Made by a program: the position numbers and the translations under genes. The notes below the pieces were generated by a model, which saw nothing but the letters and a program-made list of their open reading frames with translations, searched no databases and was not told the origin of the DNA. Of a stretch of DNA of 18,557 bases, positions 7,801 through 15,597 are shown in pieces. The stretch spans positions 1-18,557 of the forward strand of contig CALVPO010000015.1 in NCBI GenBank assembly GCA_944351345.1, written 5' to 3'. Origin of the DNA: an uncultured Bacilli bacterium. Lineage in GTDB: Bacteria > Bacillota_I > Bacilli_A > RF39 > UBA660. Positions within the stretch are counted from its first letter, which is position 1, and the number at the start of each line of letters is the position of its first letter.

Positions 7801-8337
7801 ATGATTTTTAAAAATTATTTTAGAGATAATAGTTATGCTAATAGAGGAATGATATTAGAAGATGATATCAATGAAACTAATAAATATTATCTTATTCATA
7901 ATATTGCTTTAATCTATAAAAAACCTACTCCTATAAAGGTAGTTAGGGTTGAATATCCTAAAAATGTTATAAAAGAGGCATATTTTAATGAACCTTCTAC
8001 CTTAGATTACAATGGTATTTATAAAGGAAAATATTTGGAATTTGATGCTAAGGAAACACAAAATAAAACTAGTTTTCCGATATCTAATATACATAAACAT
8101 CAAATAGAACATATAAGACGAGTCTTGTATTTTGGTGGAATTCCTTTTATTATAGTTAGATTTACTTTACTAAATCAAACATATATATTATTAGGAAGAG
8201 ATTTAATAGATTTTTTGGATAATAATACTAGAAAGTCTATTCCTTTAGAATATTTTAAATTAAAAGGTTTTTTAGTAGAATTAAAATATACTCCAAGATT
8301 AGATTATATAAAAATAATAGATAATTTTTTATTGTAA
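7801..8337 (+). CDS. recU: Holliday junction resolvase RecU
   Basis: RecU cleaves four-way DNA junctions in recombination repair and chromosome segregation of Firmicutes. The 178-residue protein aligns along its length with B. subtilis RecU (206 residues): NRGMILEDDINETNKYYL near the start, KKPTPIKVV, IKEAYF, DYNGIYKG, AKETQNKTSFP, HQIEH and PRLDYIKII at the end. The nuclease residues of the PD-(D/E)xK fold are Asp69, Asp82 and Lys84; Asp82 stands where B. subtilis has Glu101. The unstructured N-terminus of about 20 residues is missing compared with B. subtilis. AAAGGTGGTG directly precedes the ATG. The PBP gene follows 15 bases downstream, the conserved recU-ponA arrangement. Confidence 0.97.
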   Translation: MIFKNYFRDNSYANRGMILEDDINETNKYYLIHNIALIYKKPTPIKVVRVEYPKNVIKEAYFNEPSTLDYNGIYKGKYLEFDAKETQNKTSFPISNIHKHQIEHIRRVLYFGGIPFIIVRFTLLNQTYILLGRDLIDFLDNNTRKSIPLEYFKLKGFLVELKYTPRLDYIKIIDNFLL

Positions 8338-8352
8338 AGGATGTTGATTAAA

Positions 8353-11112
8353 ATGAAAAAAAAGAAAAGAAAGAGTGTGCCTAGTAAGCATCATAAAAAA
8401 AGAAATACAAGAAGTGCTAAAAATGGTAAACAAAAAAGAAAACTATGGAAAAAACTTTTGTCTGTATTTATCGTTTTATGTTCTATAGGTGTATTTGCTG
8501 TTTTTGGATTCTTCCTCTATATAGTTGCTACTACTGGAGAATTTGATCCTAATGCTTTAGCTAATCAAGATCAGACTATAATATATGATAGTGGAGATAA
8601 TGTTATAGCTAAACTAGGTATGGAAAAAAGAGAGTCAGTTAAATATGAAGATTTACCACAAGTTTTAATTGATGCTATTGTTGCTACTGAGGACTCTAGG
8701 TATTTTCAACATAATGGTGTTGATGGAGCTAGATTTTTGAAAGCATCAATTGGACAATTACTTGGTAATAGTGATGCTGGTGGTGCTTCTACTATTACGA
8801 TGCAGGTTGTAAAAAATAATTTAACTTCTACTGATCAAACTATTGTTAGAAAGTTTAAAGATGTTTATTTGTCGGTTTTCTTTATGGAGAAAAAGTATAC
8901 TAAAGAAGAAATCATGGAATTTTATGTTAATGATAGTCTTTTGGGAGGAAATGTTTATGGAGTTCAAGAGGCTTCTAAATATTATTTTGGTAAGAATGTA
9001 TCAGAACTTAGTTTGCCAGAAGCTGCTTTGATTGCTGGGTTATTCCAGTCTCCTAATGGCTATAATCCTTATAATAATCCTGAAGAAGCTCAAGGTAGAA
9101 TCAAAACTGTACTAAAACTTATGGTTAGACATGGTTATATAACTCAAGAAGAGGCAGATATTGCTAATTCTATTGATGTTAAGAGTCTATTAGTTGGTAG
9201 TAGTGATGATAATAATTATCAAGGATTTATTGATACGGTTGTAGATGAAGTTAAGGAAAAAACTGATAATGATCCTTATTTAGTATCTATGGAAATTCAT
9301 ACTACTATGAATACTGATATGCAAAGCGGTATTAATGATATACTTGCTGGTAAAGGTTATAGTTGGAAAGATGATAAAGTACAGGCTGGTATAACTGTTA
9401 TTGATGTTAATACTGGTGCTATTGTAGCTATTGGTGCTGGTAGAAATCGTGTTGGTGAGAGAACATTTAATTATGCTACTCAAGCTTATAGACAACCTGG
9501 TTCTACTGCTAAACCTATATTTGCTTATGGTCCTGGTTTTGAATATGATAATTTCTCTACTTATCAATTATTTACAGATGAAGAATGGTCTTATACTGAT
9601 GGTACTGAATTAGGAAACTGGGATGATAGTTATAAAGGACTTATGACATTAAGAGAAGCTCTTAGTATTTCAAGAAATGTTCCTGCTGTAAAATCTTTAC
9701 AAACTGTTCAAAAAGATGTAGGAAATAAAAAAATAGTTGAATTTGTTGAAAATTTAGGAATTGACTTAAAAGATGATGTTGCATATGAATCTTATTCTAT
9801 TGGTGGTCTTAAAGAGGGTGTTAGTACTGTACAGATGGCAGCAGCTTATGCAGCTTTTGCTAATGGTGGTTATTATACTGAGCCGTATACTGTAAAATCT
9901 ATAACTTATAGAAGTACTGATGAAGTTGTTGATTTTGAAAATAAAAGAAAACAAGTCATGAAAGATTCTACCGCTTATTTAATGACTAATGTGTTAGAGT
10001 ATGCTGCTAATTATGGCTTTAGTGGTGGTACTGGAAGTTATGGAGGTACTGTTGCTGTTAAAACTGGTACTTCTAATTATACAGAAAATATTATTAATAA
10101 ATATGGATTGCCAAAGAGCGCTGTTAATGACTTGTGGTCAGTCGCTTATACTCCTGATTATTCTATTTCTTTATGGTATGGATATGATGAAGTATCTAGT
10201 GAATATTACAATACTGCTTCGGCTCCTAAAGATAATTTAATGTCTGCTATTATGAAAAATATTCCTGTTACTAATGAAAAATTTAATCAACCTGATTCTG
10301 TTGTTAAGTCTGAAGTAGAATATGGTACATGGCCTGCTCAAAAACCTAGTGAATTTACTCCTAGTAATTTAATTAGAACTGAATATTTTACTTCTGGTAC
10401 TGAGCCAACTGAAACTTCTGCTAGATTTGCTAAATTAAGCGATGTTAAAAATTTAAAAGCTAGTCAAACTTCTTCAGGTATAAAATTAACTTGGGATGCT
10501 AGTAGTCCTGAAGTCATTAGTGATGATTATTTGAAAAAATATTTTTCTCAATCAGTATTTGGAAATAGTGCTAATAAATTTTTATCTGAGAGAAAAGCAT
10601 ATAATTCCAGCAGTTTAGGAGACTTTGGATTTGGTATTTATGTAAATGGACGTGAAGTGGCCTTTACAACTAATAAATCTTATACATATAGATCTGGTGT
10701 TTCTGGTAATGTAAATATAACTGTAAAAGCAGAATATAGAAACTTTAAGAGTAATGCTTCTAATGGTGTTTCTGTTAATGCTAAAGCTACTGCTAGTGAT
10801 AACGAAAGTAATAACAATAGTAATATAGATAATAATTTAGAAGTTGCTGTTGTACCTTCTACTACTACATTTTCTATTGGTAGCTATGCGGAATCTGGAA
10901 TCACTGTTAGCTATAATGGAAATGATGTTACCAATGAGAGTCAAATAAGTTGTAGCGTTGATGTTAATGGAGAGACTAAAAATTACTCATCTATTAGTGA
11001 GTTAGAAGCTGGTATTAATTCTATACAAATACCTGGTACGTATACTATTACTTATAAAGTTATGTATCAAGGTAATGCTGGTACTACTAGTAAATCTATA
11101 AATTTAAAATAA
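8353..11112 (+). CDS. ponA: Class A penicillin-binding protein (PBP1/PonA)
   Basis: This bifunctional peptidoglycan synthase has 919 residues. A very basic cytoplasmic tail (1-33) is followed by one membrane helix (about 34-60). The GT51 glycosyltransferase covers about 75-260, with Glu113 in ATEDSRYFQHNGVD, GGASTITMQVVKN, and RKFKDVYLSVFFMEK. The transpeptidase covers about 345-640, with nucleophile Ser384 in GSTAK, SRN at 440-442 and KTGT from 570. After about residue 690 come an FN3-like domain (starts near KNLKASQ, contains a long insert) and, after an Asn/Ser linker, an Ig-like domain ending at the stop. ATG 8341 touches the AAAGG Shine-Dalgarno (8336-8340) with no spacer, so ATG 8353 is chosen. 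Cotranscribed with recU. Confidence 0.96.
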   Translation: MKKKKRKSVPSKHHKKRNTRSAKNGKQKRKLWKKLLSVFIVLCSIGVFAVFGFFLYIVATTGEFDPNALANQDQTIIYDSGDNVIAKLGMEKRESVKYEDLPQVLIDAIVATEDSRYFQHNGVDGARFLKASIGQLLGNSDAGGASTITMQVVKNNLTSTDQTIVRKFKDVYLSVFFMEKKYTKEEIMEFYVNDSLLGGNVYGVQEASKYYFGKNVSELSLPEAALIAGLFQSPNGYNPYNNPEEAQGRIKTVLKLMVRHGYITQEEADIANSIDVKSLLVGSSDDNNYQGFIDTVVDEVKEKTDNDPYLVSMEIHTTMNTDMQSGINDILAGKGYSWKDDKVQAGITVIDVNTGAIVAIGAGRNRVGERTFNYATQAYRQPGSTAKPIFAYGPGFEYDNFSTYQLFTDEEWSYTDGTELGNWDDSYKGLMTLREALSISRNVPAVKSLQTVQKDVGNKKIVEFVENLGIDLKDDVAYESYSIGGLKEGVSTVQMAAAYAAFANGGYYTEPYTVKSITYRSTDEVVDFENKRKQVMKDSTAYLMTNVLEYAANYGFSGGTGSYGGTVAVKTGTSNYTENIINKYGLPKSAVNDLWSVAYTPDYSISLWYGYDEVSSEYYNTASAPKDNLMSAIMKNIPVTNEKFNQPDSVVKSEVEYGTWPAQKPSEFTPSNLIRTEYFTSGTEPTETSARFAKLSDVKNLKASQTSSGIKLTWDASSPEVISDDYLKKYFSQSVFGNSANKFLSERKAYNSSSLGDFGFGIYVNGREVAFTTNKSYTYRSGVSGNVNITVKAEYRNFKSNASNGVSVNAKATASDNESNNNSNIDNNLEVAVVPSTTTFSIGSYAESGITVSYNGNDVTNESQISCSVDVNGETKNYSSISELEAGINSIQIPGTYTITYKVMYQGNAGTTSKSINLK

Positions 11113-11143
11113 GAAAGCTAAAAAATACGCTTTCTTATTTTTA
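11107..11143 (+). terminator. Bidirectional terminator between PBP and lipoprotein genes
   Basis: A stem of 10 to 13 bp pairs ATAAGAAAGC (11109-11118) with GCTTTCTTAT (11129-11138). It is followed by T-rich sequence on both strands. The TAA stop of the PBP gene (11110-11112) lies inside the left arm. The same hairpin serves the convergent minus-strand lipoprotein gene, whose stop is 11141-11143. Confidence 0.85.
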
Positions 11144-11809
11144 ATTACAAGTATAACCTAAATCTTCATAGTTGGTTCTTGTTGTATCTAGATCTCTATC
11201 TAAATTGAATCTAGCTAGGTCAGTATCACTTATTTTTTCAAAATCAATTCTGTAAATTATTTTATATTCATTATCATTATCTGTATCAACTTTATATGAG
11301 AATCCTTCTATTCCACCATAAGAATTGATTTGATTTTCATATGTATCTTTAATACCTGCTATATCTAAGATTGTATCAGTAACACCGTCTATTGCACCAT
11401 CGATAGTATCTCCAACAACTCCATCAACTACATCATCTGAATTTGATTCATTATTATCATCTGTTGTAATACCATCACTATCAGCATTTATTCCGTCTGT
11501 ATCATCTGTTGTATTAGTTGTAGTACTGTTATCTCTTGCTTCTATTTCTGAATTTGTTTCTCCAGTTGTTGTATCAGCTGTTGTGTCTATATCTTGTGTT
11601 GTATTATCAGTATTGTTATTTTCATCTTGAATATAGTCATATGTAATCGTAACAAATTTAACTTCGTTATCCTTGTATTCTATTTCGTAATCTGTATTAG
11701 TAGTCATGCCATTAGCAGTACTTTTTGAGCTACAAGTTAATTTTTCATTGTTATCGCCACATCCAGACATTAAAAATAATATACTTAAGAATATTAATAT
11801 TTTTTTCAT
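11141..11809 (-). CDS. Asp/Asn/Thr-rich lipoprotein of unknown function
   Basis: This is a 222-residue predicted lipoprotein. MKKILIFLSILFLMSGC is a signal peptide with a lipobox, so Cys17 would be lipid-modified and the protein held on the outer face of the membrane. Residues 22-60 form a small domain with a TYDY strand. Residues about 62-125 are low complexity, dominated by Asp, Asn, Thr, Ser and Glu. Then come glycine-spaced VVDGVVGDTIDG-type turns (127-150) and a C-terminal domain ending in Cys221. The first and last domains resemble the YehR/DUF1307 type of small lipoprotein, with the acidic stretch as an insertion; this is tentative. GGAGGG lies 5 bases before the ATG. No function can be assigned. 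Confidence 0.8.
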   Translation of the reverse strand: MKKILIFLSILFLMSGCGDNNEKLTCSSKSTANGMTTNTDYEIEYKDNEVKFVTITYDYIQDENNNTDNTTQDIDTTADTTTGETNSEIEARDNSTTTNTTDDTDGINADSDGITTDDNNESNSDDVVDGVVGDTIDGAIDGVTDTILDIAGIKDTYENQINSYGGIEGFSYKVDTDNDNEYKIIYRIDFEKISDTDLARFNLDRDLDTTRTNYEDLGYTCN

Positions 11810-11902
11810 TTCTTCCCTCCAATCATTATTAATATACCCAAATATGCATATATTAATATTACCAATTTTTAGTATTAAATTTTTTTACATAAAATTTAAA
11901 AT

Positions 11903-11938
11903 TAAAAAAAATACTAATAATAATTATTATTACTAGTA
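11903..11938 (-). terminator. Possible A/T-only terminator of the XRE gene
   Basis: The perfect palindrome at 11915-11932 (TAATAATAA and TTATTATTA) is followed on the minus strand by a run of T (plus-strand A-run 11904-11911). It lies about 30 bases after the XRE regulator's stop. The stem has no G-C pair, so its strength is doubtful. Confidence 0.4.
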
Positions 11939-11964
11939 TGATAAAAAATTATATTAAATATTTA

Positions 11965-12318
11965 TTACCTCATTTTCTTTACAATTAAACTTACATATCT
12001 TTTAACATCTTTTATTAATTTAGCATATAAATTAGGATAATGTCTAATTTCGTTAATTATTTCTATATCATCCCTTGATACTGCTCCTATATATTCGCTA
12101 CCATCTTCTGTAACAACTGGAACTTCTCTTCCTAATAAATAATCAGTAGTTGTTTCAAAAATATCTGCTAGTATACAAAATGTTTCTAAACTAGGTGTTC
12201 TTGTTCCATTTTCATAACCACATACTGAAACTTTTGTTACACCAATCATATCACCTAGTTCTTGCTGGCTCATTCCCTTTTCTAATCTCATATCTTTGAT
12301 TCTTTTTCCAATTAACAT
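11965..12318 (-). CDS. XRE-family helix-turn-helix regulator
   Basis: This 117-residue DNA-binding protein has a classic Cro/CI-type HTH at residues 4-60: RIKDMRLEKGMSQQELGDMIGV, then TKVSVCGYENGTRTPSLET and a final LADIFETTTDYLLG. The remaining 50 residues contain a beta-like VPVVTEDGSEYIG and a helical, basic tail (DDIEIINEIRHYPNLY to KKMR) that could mediate dimerisation. The target is unknown. GAGGT lies before the ATG on the minus strand. Its upstream region (12340-12440) has repeated TTTAATTA motifs that could be its own operators. It is next to an integrase relic, so an element-derived origin is possible, but it could equally be a host gene. Confidence 0.88.
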   Translation of the reverse strand: MLIGKRIKDMRLEKGMSQQELGDMIGVTKVSVCGYENGTRTPSLETFCILADIFETTTDYLLGREVPVVTEDGSEYIGAVSRDDIEIINEIRHYPNLYAKLIKDVKRYVSLIVKKMR

Positions 12319-12345
12319 ATTTACTACCTCACTTACATAATACTA

Positions 12346-12440
12346 TTTAATTACTATTTCGTTAATGTAATATTTAATTAAATTTCAAGGTCTTTTAATT
12401 AAACTAAACTAACAAGTAATAGTATGCCACACTTTAATTA
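12346..12440. repeat. TTTAATTA repeats upstream of the XRE regulator
   Basis: TTTAATTA occurs at 12346, 12373, 12394 and 12433; the middle two extend to the palindrome TTTAATTAAA and start 21 bases apart, two helical turns. TACTATTT also repeats at 12341 and 12352. They could be operator sites, but in DNA this AT-rich chance copies are likely. The rest of 12441-12549 shows nothing recognisable. Confidence 0.3.
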
Positions 12441-12549
12441 TTTTTGCAACCTTTTTTTTATTTTTTTATTAATTCTTTTATAAACTCTTAATTTTTTATT
12501 TAACTTTTTGTCAAATAAATATTATATAATATTAGTTTTTAGTGTATAA

Positions 12550-12771
12550 AATATTAATATTAAAATATTGGTGGGTCATAGTCTATCAAATGATGTGACT
12601 AATAATATTTACATTCATAAATCAGTTGAAAGATTAAAAATAGAAATAGAAAAATTAAATTTTAGAGGTAAATTCAAGTGTATGCAACTTATATGCAATG
12701 GACATATATATCACAAAATTTTATACAAACAATTAATGCAAAAAGATAGTTACTCAAAATTTACAAATTAA
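12550..12771 (+). pseudogene. Relic of a tyrosine recombinase (integrase) C-terminus
   Basis: The frame after the stop at 12547-12549 reads ILVGHSLSNDVTNNIYIHK followed by SVERLKIEIEKLNF. This matches the last catalytic box of phage/ICE-type tyrosine recombinases: the GHS motif, then the nucleophile Tyr in the IYIH position (compare LGHSDLSTTQIYTH in XerD), then an ERLK.EIEKL helix. Everything upstream, including the Arg and the HxxR boxes, is absent. The last 35 residues look unrelated. There is no ribosome-binding site, and the first usable start would be TTG 12568. It ends 38 bases from the 3' end of tRNA-Asn, the usual place for an integrase, so this is probably the remains of an element once integrated there. 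Confidence 0.65.
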
Positions 12772-12799
12772 AAAAGCCCATATTTTATAAGAGCTTTTT
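12770..12799 (-). terminator. Terminator of tRNA-Asn
   Basis: On the minus strand AAAAAGC (12793-12799) pairs with GCTTTTT (12771-12777), and the stem continues inward to about 13 bp with one mismatch and a 3-base loop. It ends in T residues. The plus-strand reading is also a hairpin with a T-run, so it may stop transcription both ways. It begins directly at the stop of the integrase relic. Confidence 0.7.
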
Positions 12800-12809
12800 A
12801 TATTCATAA

Positions 12810-12885
12810 TGGCGCTTGATGTAGGACTCGAACCTACGACCTATCGGTTAACAGCCGAGTGCTCTACCAACTGAGCTAATCAAGC
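12810..12885 (-). tRNA. tRNA-Asn (anticodon GTT)
   Basis: On the minus strand the acceptor arms GCTTGAT and ATCAAGC pair perfectly, with discriminator G and encoded CCA (12810-12812). The anticodon stem CTCGG/CCGAT (outer C-T mismatch) encloses loop CTGTTAA, giving GTT. The D-loop AGCTCAGTTGGTAGAG and T-loop GGTTCGAGTCC are canonical. Confidence 0.96.
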
Positions 12886-12904
12886 ATTTCTCAATGACTT
12901 CTTA

Positions 12905-12933
12905 ATTATATAATATATTATTTAAGAAATCAA
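12905..12933 (-). promoter_or_regulatory. Promoter of tRNA-Asn
   Basis: On the minus strand TTGATT (12928-12933) and TATAAT (12905-12910) are separated by exactly 17 bases. The transcript would start about 12-14 bases before the mature tRNA. An inverted repeat, TTCTTAA at 12899-12905 and TTAAGAA at 12922-12928, covers the spacer. Confidence 0.75.
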
Positions 12934-12974
12934 GAGTTTTTTTATATTTTTTACTTATTTTTTTCACTTTTATA

Positions 12975-14006
12975 CTATGTGTTAATTTTTTTACTAAATT
13001 TACTATCATATAAACTATCAGTTGCTACTGCATTTAATTCTAAATCTGCTATTATTCCTTTTTTATAGGCATAATATGCTGCTGAACCGATCATAGCAGC
13101 ATTATCTGTACAATATTTTATTCTTGGTACCGAGAAATCAATGCTATTTTGTTGACACAGTTTTTCTAATGATTTTCTTAGGGCTTCATTAGCAGCTACG
13201 CCACCGGCTAAAACTAAATTTTTTACTTTATATTCTTTTATTGCTCTCATTGTCTTTTTTGTTATGACTGTTAGTACTCTATTTTGAAATGTTGTACAAA
13301 TATCTTCTACTCTTATATTATTTCCTCTTTGTTTTTCATTATGCACTAAATTTACTACAGCACTCTTTATGCCACTAAAAGAAAAATTGTAGCTATCATC
13401 ATCTAATGGATATGGCAAGTTATAAGTATCTTTTCCTGATTTAGCTAATTTATCTACTTTAGGACCACCTGGATACTCTAGTCCTAATATTTTAGCTACT
13501 TTATCATACGCTTCTCCTACAGCATCATCTAGAGTATTACCTATTCTTTTAAATGAATAGTCTTCATCCATGTAAACAAGTTCTGTGTGGCCACCACTTA
13601 CTACTAATGCTATAAGTGGAAATTGTAATCTTTTTTCTAAGTTATTAGCATATATATGACCCGCTATATGATGAACTGGTATAAGTGTTTTTTTTGTTAT
13701 TAATGATATTGTTTTAGCACATTGTAATCCTATTAATAACGATCCTATTAATCCAGGTCCATATGTTACACCTATAATATCTATATTTTCAATATTAATC
13801 TTGCTTTTTGTTAATAATTCATCTAAAACAATTGTTATGTACTCAATATGACTACGACTAGCTATTTCTGGTACTACTCCACCAAATTTTTTATGTATGT
13901 CTATTTGAGTAAGTACTACAGTTTCAATTTCTTCAATACCATTCTTTATTATACTCATGCTTGTTTCATCGCAACTGGTTTCTATTGCTAGACAATAAGT
14001 ATCCAT
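12975..14006 (-). CDS. tsaD: tRNA N6-adenosine threonylcarbamoyltransferase TsaD
   Basis: TsaD moves threonylcarbamoyl from its adenylate to A37 of ANN-decoding tRNAs, forming t6A, in complex with TsaB and TsaE. The 343-residue length is normal. Visible motifs: LAIETSCDETS at the start, GGVVPEIASRSH, GPGLIGSLLIG, the metal ligands His113 and His117 in HHIAGH with Asp301 in CTDNAAM, VSGGHTEL, and the LAGGVAAN nucleotide loop. The start codon follows the rimI stop with no gap, and AGGTGATG within the rimI end serves as ribosome-binding site. It is the last gene of the tsaE-tsaB-rimI-tsaD operon. No clear terminator is seen between it and the tRNA-Asn promoter, so read-through into that tRNA is possible. 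Confidence 0.98.
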   Translation of the reverse strand: MDTYCLAIETSCDETSMSIIKNGIEEIETVVLTQIDIHKKFGGVVPEIASRSHIEYITIVLDELLTKSKINIENIDIIGVTYGPGLIGSLLIGLQCAKTISLITKKTLIPVHHIAGHIYANNLEKRLQFPLIALVVSGGHTELVYMDEDYSFKRIGNTLDDAVGEAYDKVAKILGLEYPGGPKVDKLAKSGKDTYNLPYPLDDDSYNFSFSGIKSAVVNLVHNEKQRGNNIRVEDICTTFQNRVLTVITKKTMRAIKEYKVKNLVLAGGVAANEALRKSLEKLCQQNSIDFSVPRIKYCTDNAAMIGSAAYYAYKKGIIADLELNAVATDSLYDSKFSKKINT

Positions 14007-14366
14007 CTACATCACCTGCTTTTCCATTAGAATACCGTCTTCATTTCCATAATAAAATTTTCTTAAAGCTACTTCTCTAAATCCAAATTGTTTATATAAA
14101 TTTCTAGCTATTTCATTACTTTTCCTTACTTCTAATGTTATATTTACTACATGGTTATTGATTGCTATACAGATTAAATAACTCATTATTTTTGTACCTA
14201 TTCCTTTATTTCTGTGATTTTCTTTAACAAAGAAATTATCCACTTCTATTCTGTTATATATTAATGAATATACTAAATACCCTATTACTTCATCGTTATC
14301 ATTATAGAATTCTATACTTTTTTGATAAGGATTTGCTGATTCTAATTCTTCTATTTCTCTTATCAT
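14007..14366 (-). CDS. rimI: Ribosomal-protein-alanine N-acetyltransferase RimI
   Basis: This 119-residue GNAT acetyltransferase is expected to acetylate the N-terminal alanine of ribosomal protein S18, the RimI role. It has VDNFFVKENHRNKGIGTKI, with the acetyl-CoA loop RNKGIG at 52-57, then the RimI signature LEVRKSNEIARNLYKQFGF (78-96) and RKFYYGNEDGILMEK. It is about 25-30 residues shorter than E. coli RimI, missing mostly at the N-terminus, which lacks the first beta-alpha unit's usual length. Its ATG overlaps the tsaB stop (ATGA), and tsaD follows directly. Placement inside the tsa cluster is common in Firmicutes and supports RimI over another GNAT. Confidence 0.88.
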   Translation of the reverse strand: MIREIEELESANPYQKSIEFYNDNDEVIGYLVYSLIYNRIEVDNFFVKENHRNKGIGTKIMSYLICIAINNHVVNITLEVRKSNEIARNLYKQFGFREVALRKFYYGNEDGILMEKQVM

Positions 14367-14983
14367 TTTTGTTGCTCCAATGCTTGTGGTAACTTTAGAT
14401 AGTTAGGTACAACTAAATGACAGTTTAGTGGCTTACTATTAATATAATAAGAAACTATTTTTTTTATATCTAAATTAGATTTTTGGACTTTTATTTCATC
14501 TATAAGTAGATTTTTATTACTTATACATATTGGATTATATTTTTTTATAAGTTCTATTATTTTTGTTTTGTTATTAAATTGTTCTTTGATTATTTCATTA
14601 TTGTCTTTGTCATATAATCCTATATAATAATTGTCATGTTTAGCGTCCAATAATACTAAGCAATTATCGTGTTTAATCGAAATAGCACGCATTTTTAGAG
14701 ATGATATGCAGATTATATCTATTTTTTTTAAATAAGCAAATACTTTAGCTATAGTTACTCCTATTCTTACTCCTGTAAAGGATCCTGGGCCATTTACTAC
14801 CATAATTTTGTTTATATCATTTGGAGTTATTTTAGCTTCATTTAAAGCATTATCTAAAAAACTGGTAGTATAAATAGAATGTTCATTGGGAATATTTTTA
14901 TTTATATTAGATAATATTTGATTATCTTTTACAATAGCTATAGAAACATCACTAGATGATGTATCTATAAATAAACTTATCAT
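14363..14983 (-). CDS. tsaB: t6A complex subunit TsaB
   Basis: TsaB is the catalytically inert ASKHA-fold partner that dimerises with TsaD in t6A synthesis. The 206 residues begin with LFIDTSSSDVSIAIV, and carry the TsaB hallmark VNGPGSFTGVRIG at about 63-75, then ISSLKMRA. The C-terminal half is poorly conserved, as is usual for the family. It overlaps tsaE upstream and rimI downstream by four bases each (ATGA), which suggests translational coupling. Confidence 0.95.
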   Translation of the reverse strand: MISLFIDTSSSDVSIAIVKDNQILSNINKNIPNEHSIYTTSFLDNALNEAKITPNDINKIMVVNGPGSFTGVRIGVTIAKVFAYLKKIDIICISSLKMRAISIKHDNCLVLLDAKHDNYYIGLYDKDNNEIIKEQFNNKTKIIELIKKYNPICISNKNLLIDEIKVQKSNLDIKKIVSYYINSKPLNCHLVVPNYLKLPQALEQQK

Positions 14984-15432
14984 AAAGCATCCTCACATAC
15001 TTGTTGATATTTTTCTCCATGTGCAGTTATTACTATTACTCTATCATTTTCTCCAGTAATTTTAAAAGTTATATCTAATCTTTCTTTTGGGAGATAGTCT
15101 TCTATCATTTCTGCCCATTCTATTATTGTTACACCACCATTATTAAAGTATTCTTCTAATCCAAGACTTGCTACATCTCCGTTTGTTCTATATACATCCA
15201 TATGATTTAGTGGTAATTCTCCTACATACTCTTTTATAATATTAAAGGTTGGAGATGTTATTTCATCAATTCCCATAGCACTAGCAAATCCTTTAGTAAA
15301 AACAGTCTTTCCACTTCCTAAATCTCCGTTTAAACATATTACCATGTTAGGAAATTTTTCTGATTCTATATTTTGTGCTACTTCTATTGTTTCCATTTCG
15401 TTATGTGTTGTTATTTTATATGTATTATTCAT
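14980..15432 (-). CDS. tsaE: t6A ATPase subunit TsaE
   Basis: TsaE is the small P-loop ATPase needed for turnover of the TsaBDE complex. The 150-residue protein has Walker A GDLGSGKT (36-43), the following TSPTFNII (59-66), HMDVYR (77-82) and IIEWAEMI (103-110), all typical of TsaE (formerly YjeE/YdiB). AAAGGTGAG lies shortly before the ATG. It is the first gene of the operon, with its own promoter upstream, and ends in an ATGA overlap with tsaB. Confidence 0.97.
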   Translation of the reverse strand: MNNTYKITTHNEMETIEVAQNIESEKFPNMVICLNGDLGSGKTVFTKGFASAMGIDEITSPTFNIIKEYVGELPLNHMDVYRTNGDVASLGLEEYFNNGGVTIIEWAEMIEDYLPKERLDITFKITGENDRVIVITAHGEKYQQVCEDAL

Positions 15433-15464
15433 TTATCTCACCTTTCTTTTTTTGTTATAATTTA

Positions 15465-15493
15465 ATTATACTTATTATTATGTAAAAATACAA
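15465..15493 (-). promoter_or_regulatory. Promoter of the tsaE-tsaB-rimI-tsaD operon
   Basis: On the minus strand TTGTAT (15488-15493) and TATAAT (15465-15470) are separated by 17 bases. The leader would be about 25 bases, with the Shine-Dalgarno close to the ATG. Confidence 0.75.
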
Positions 15494-15541
15494 TAGTTTT
15501 TTTTAAATTGTTAGTTATAGAAAAATATTTTAAATTTTTTG

Positions 15542-15569
15542 TTACAAATTAGTATATTTATGATAAAAT
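15542..15569 (+). promoter_or_regulatory. Promoter of the zinc-ribbon gene
   Basis: TTACAA (15542-15547) and TAAAAT (15564-15569) are separated by 16 bases, and TG at 15561-15562 gives an extended -10. It is divergent from the tsa operon promoter 50 bases to the left. Confidence 0.55.
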
Positions 15570-15597
15570 AAATTTAGTTATGTAAAAGGAGATTGGT

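Noticed and set aside
8843..10240. Small open frames on both strands inside the PBP gene
   Set aside because: They lie wholly within a confident gene with all catalytic motifs and have no start signals of their own.
11706..11936. Plus-strand 76-codon frame over the start of the lipoprotein gene
   Set aside because: It is mostly antisense to the signal peptide and leader of the lipoprotein gene and shows no coding character.
12899..12928. Inverted repeat TTCTTAA/TTAAGAA as terminator of tsaD
   Set aside because: The stem is 7 bp with a 16-base loop and no following T-run on the minus strand, and it coincides with the tRNA-Asn promoter spacer, so it does not make a credible terminator.
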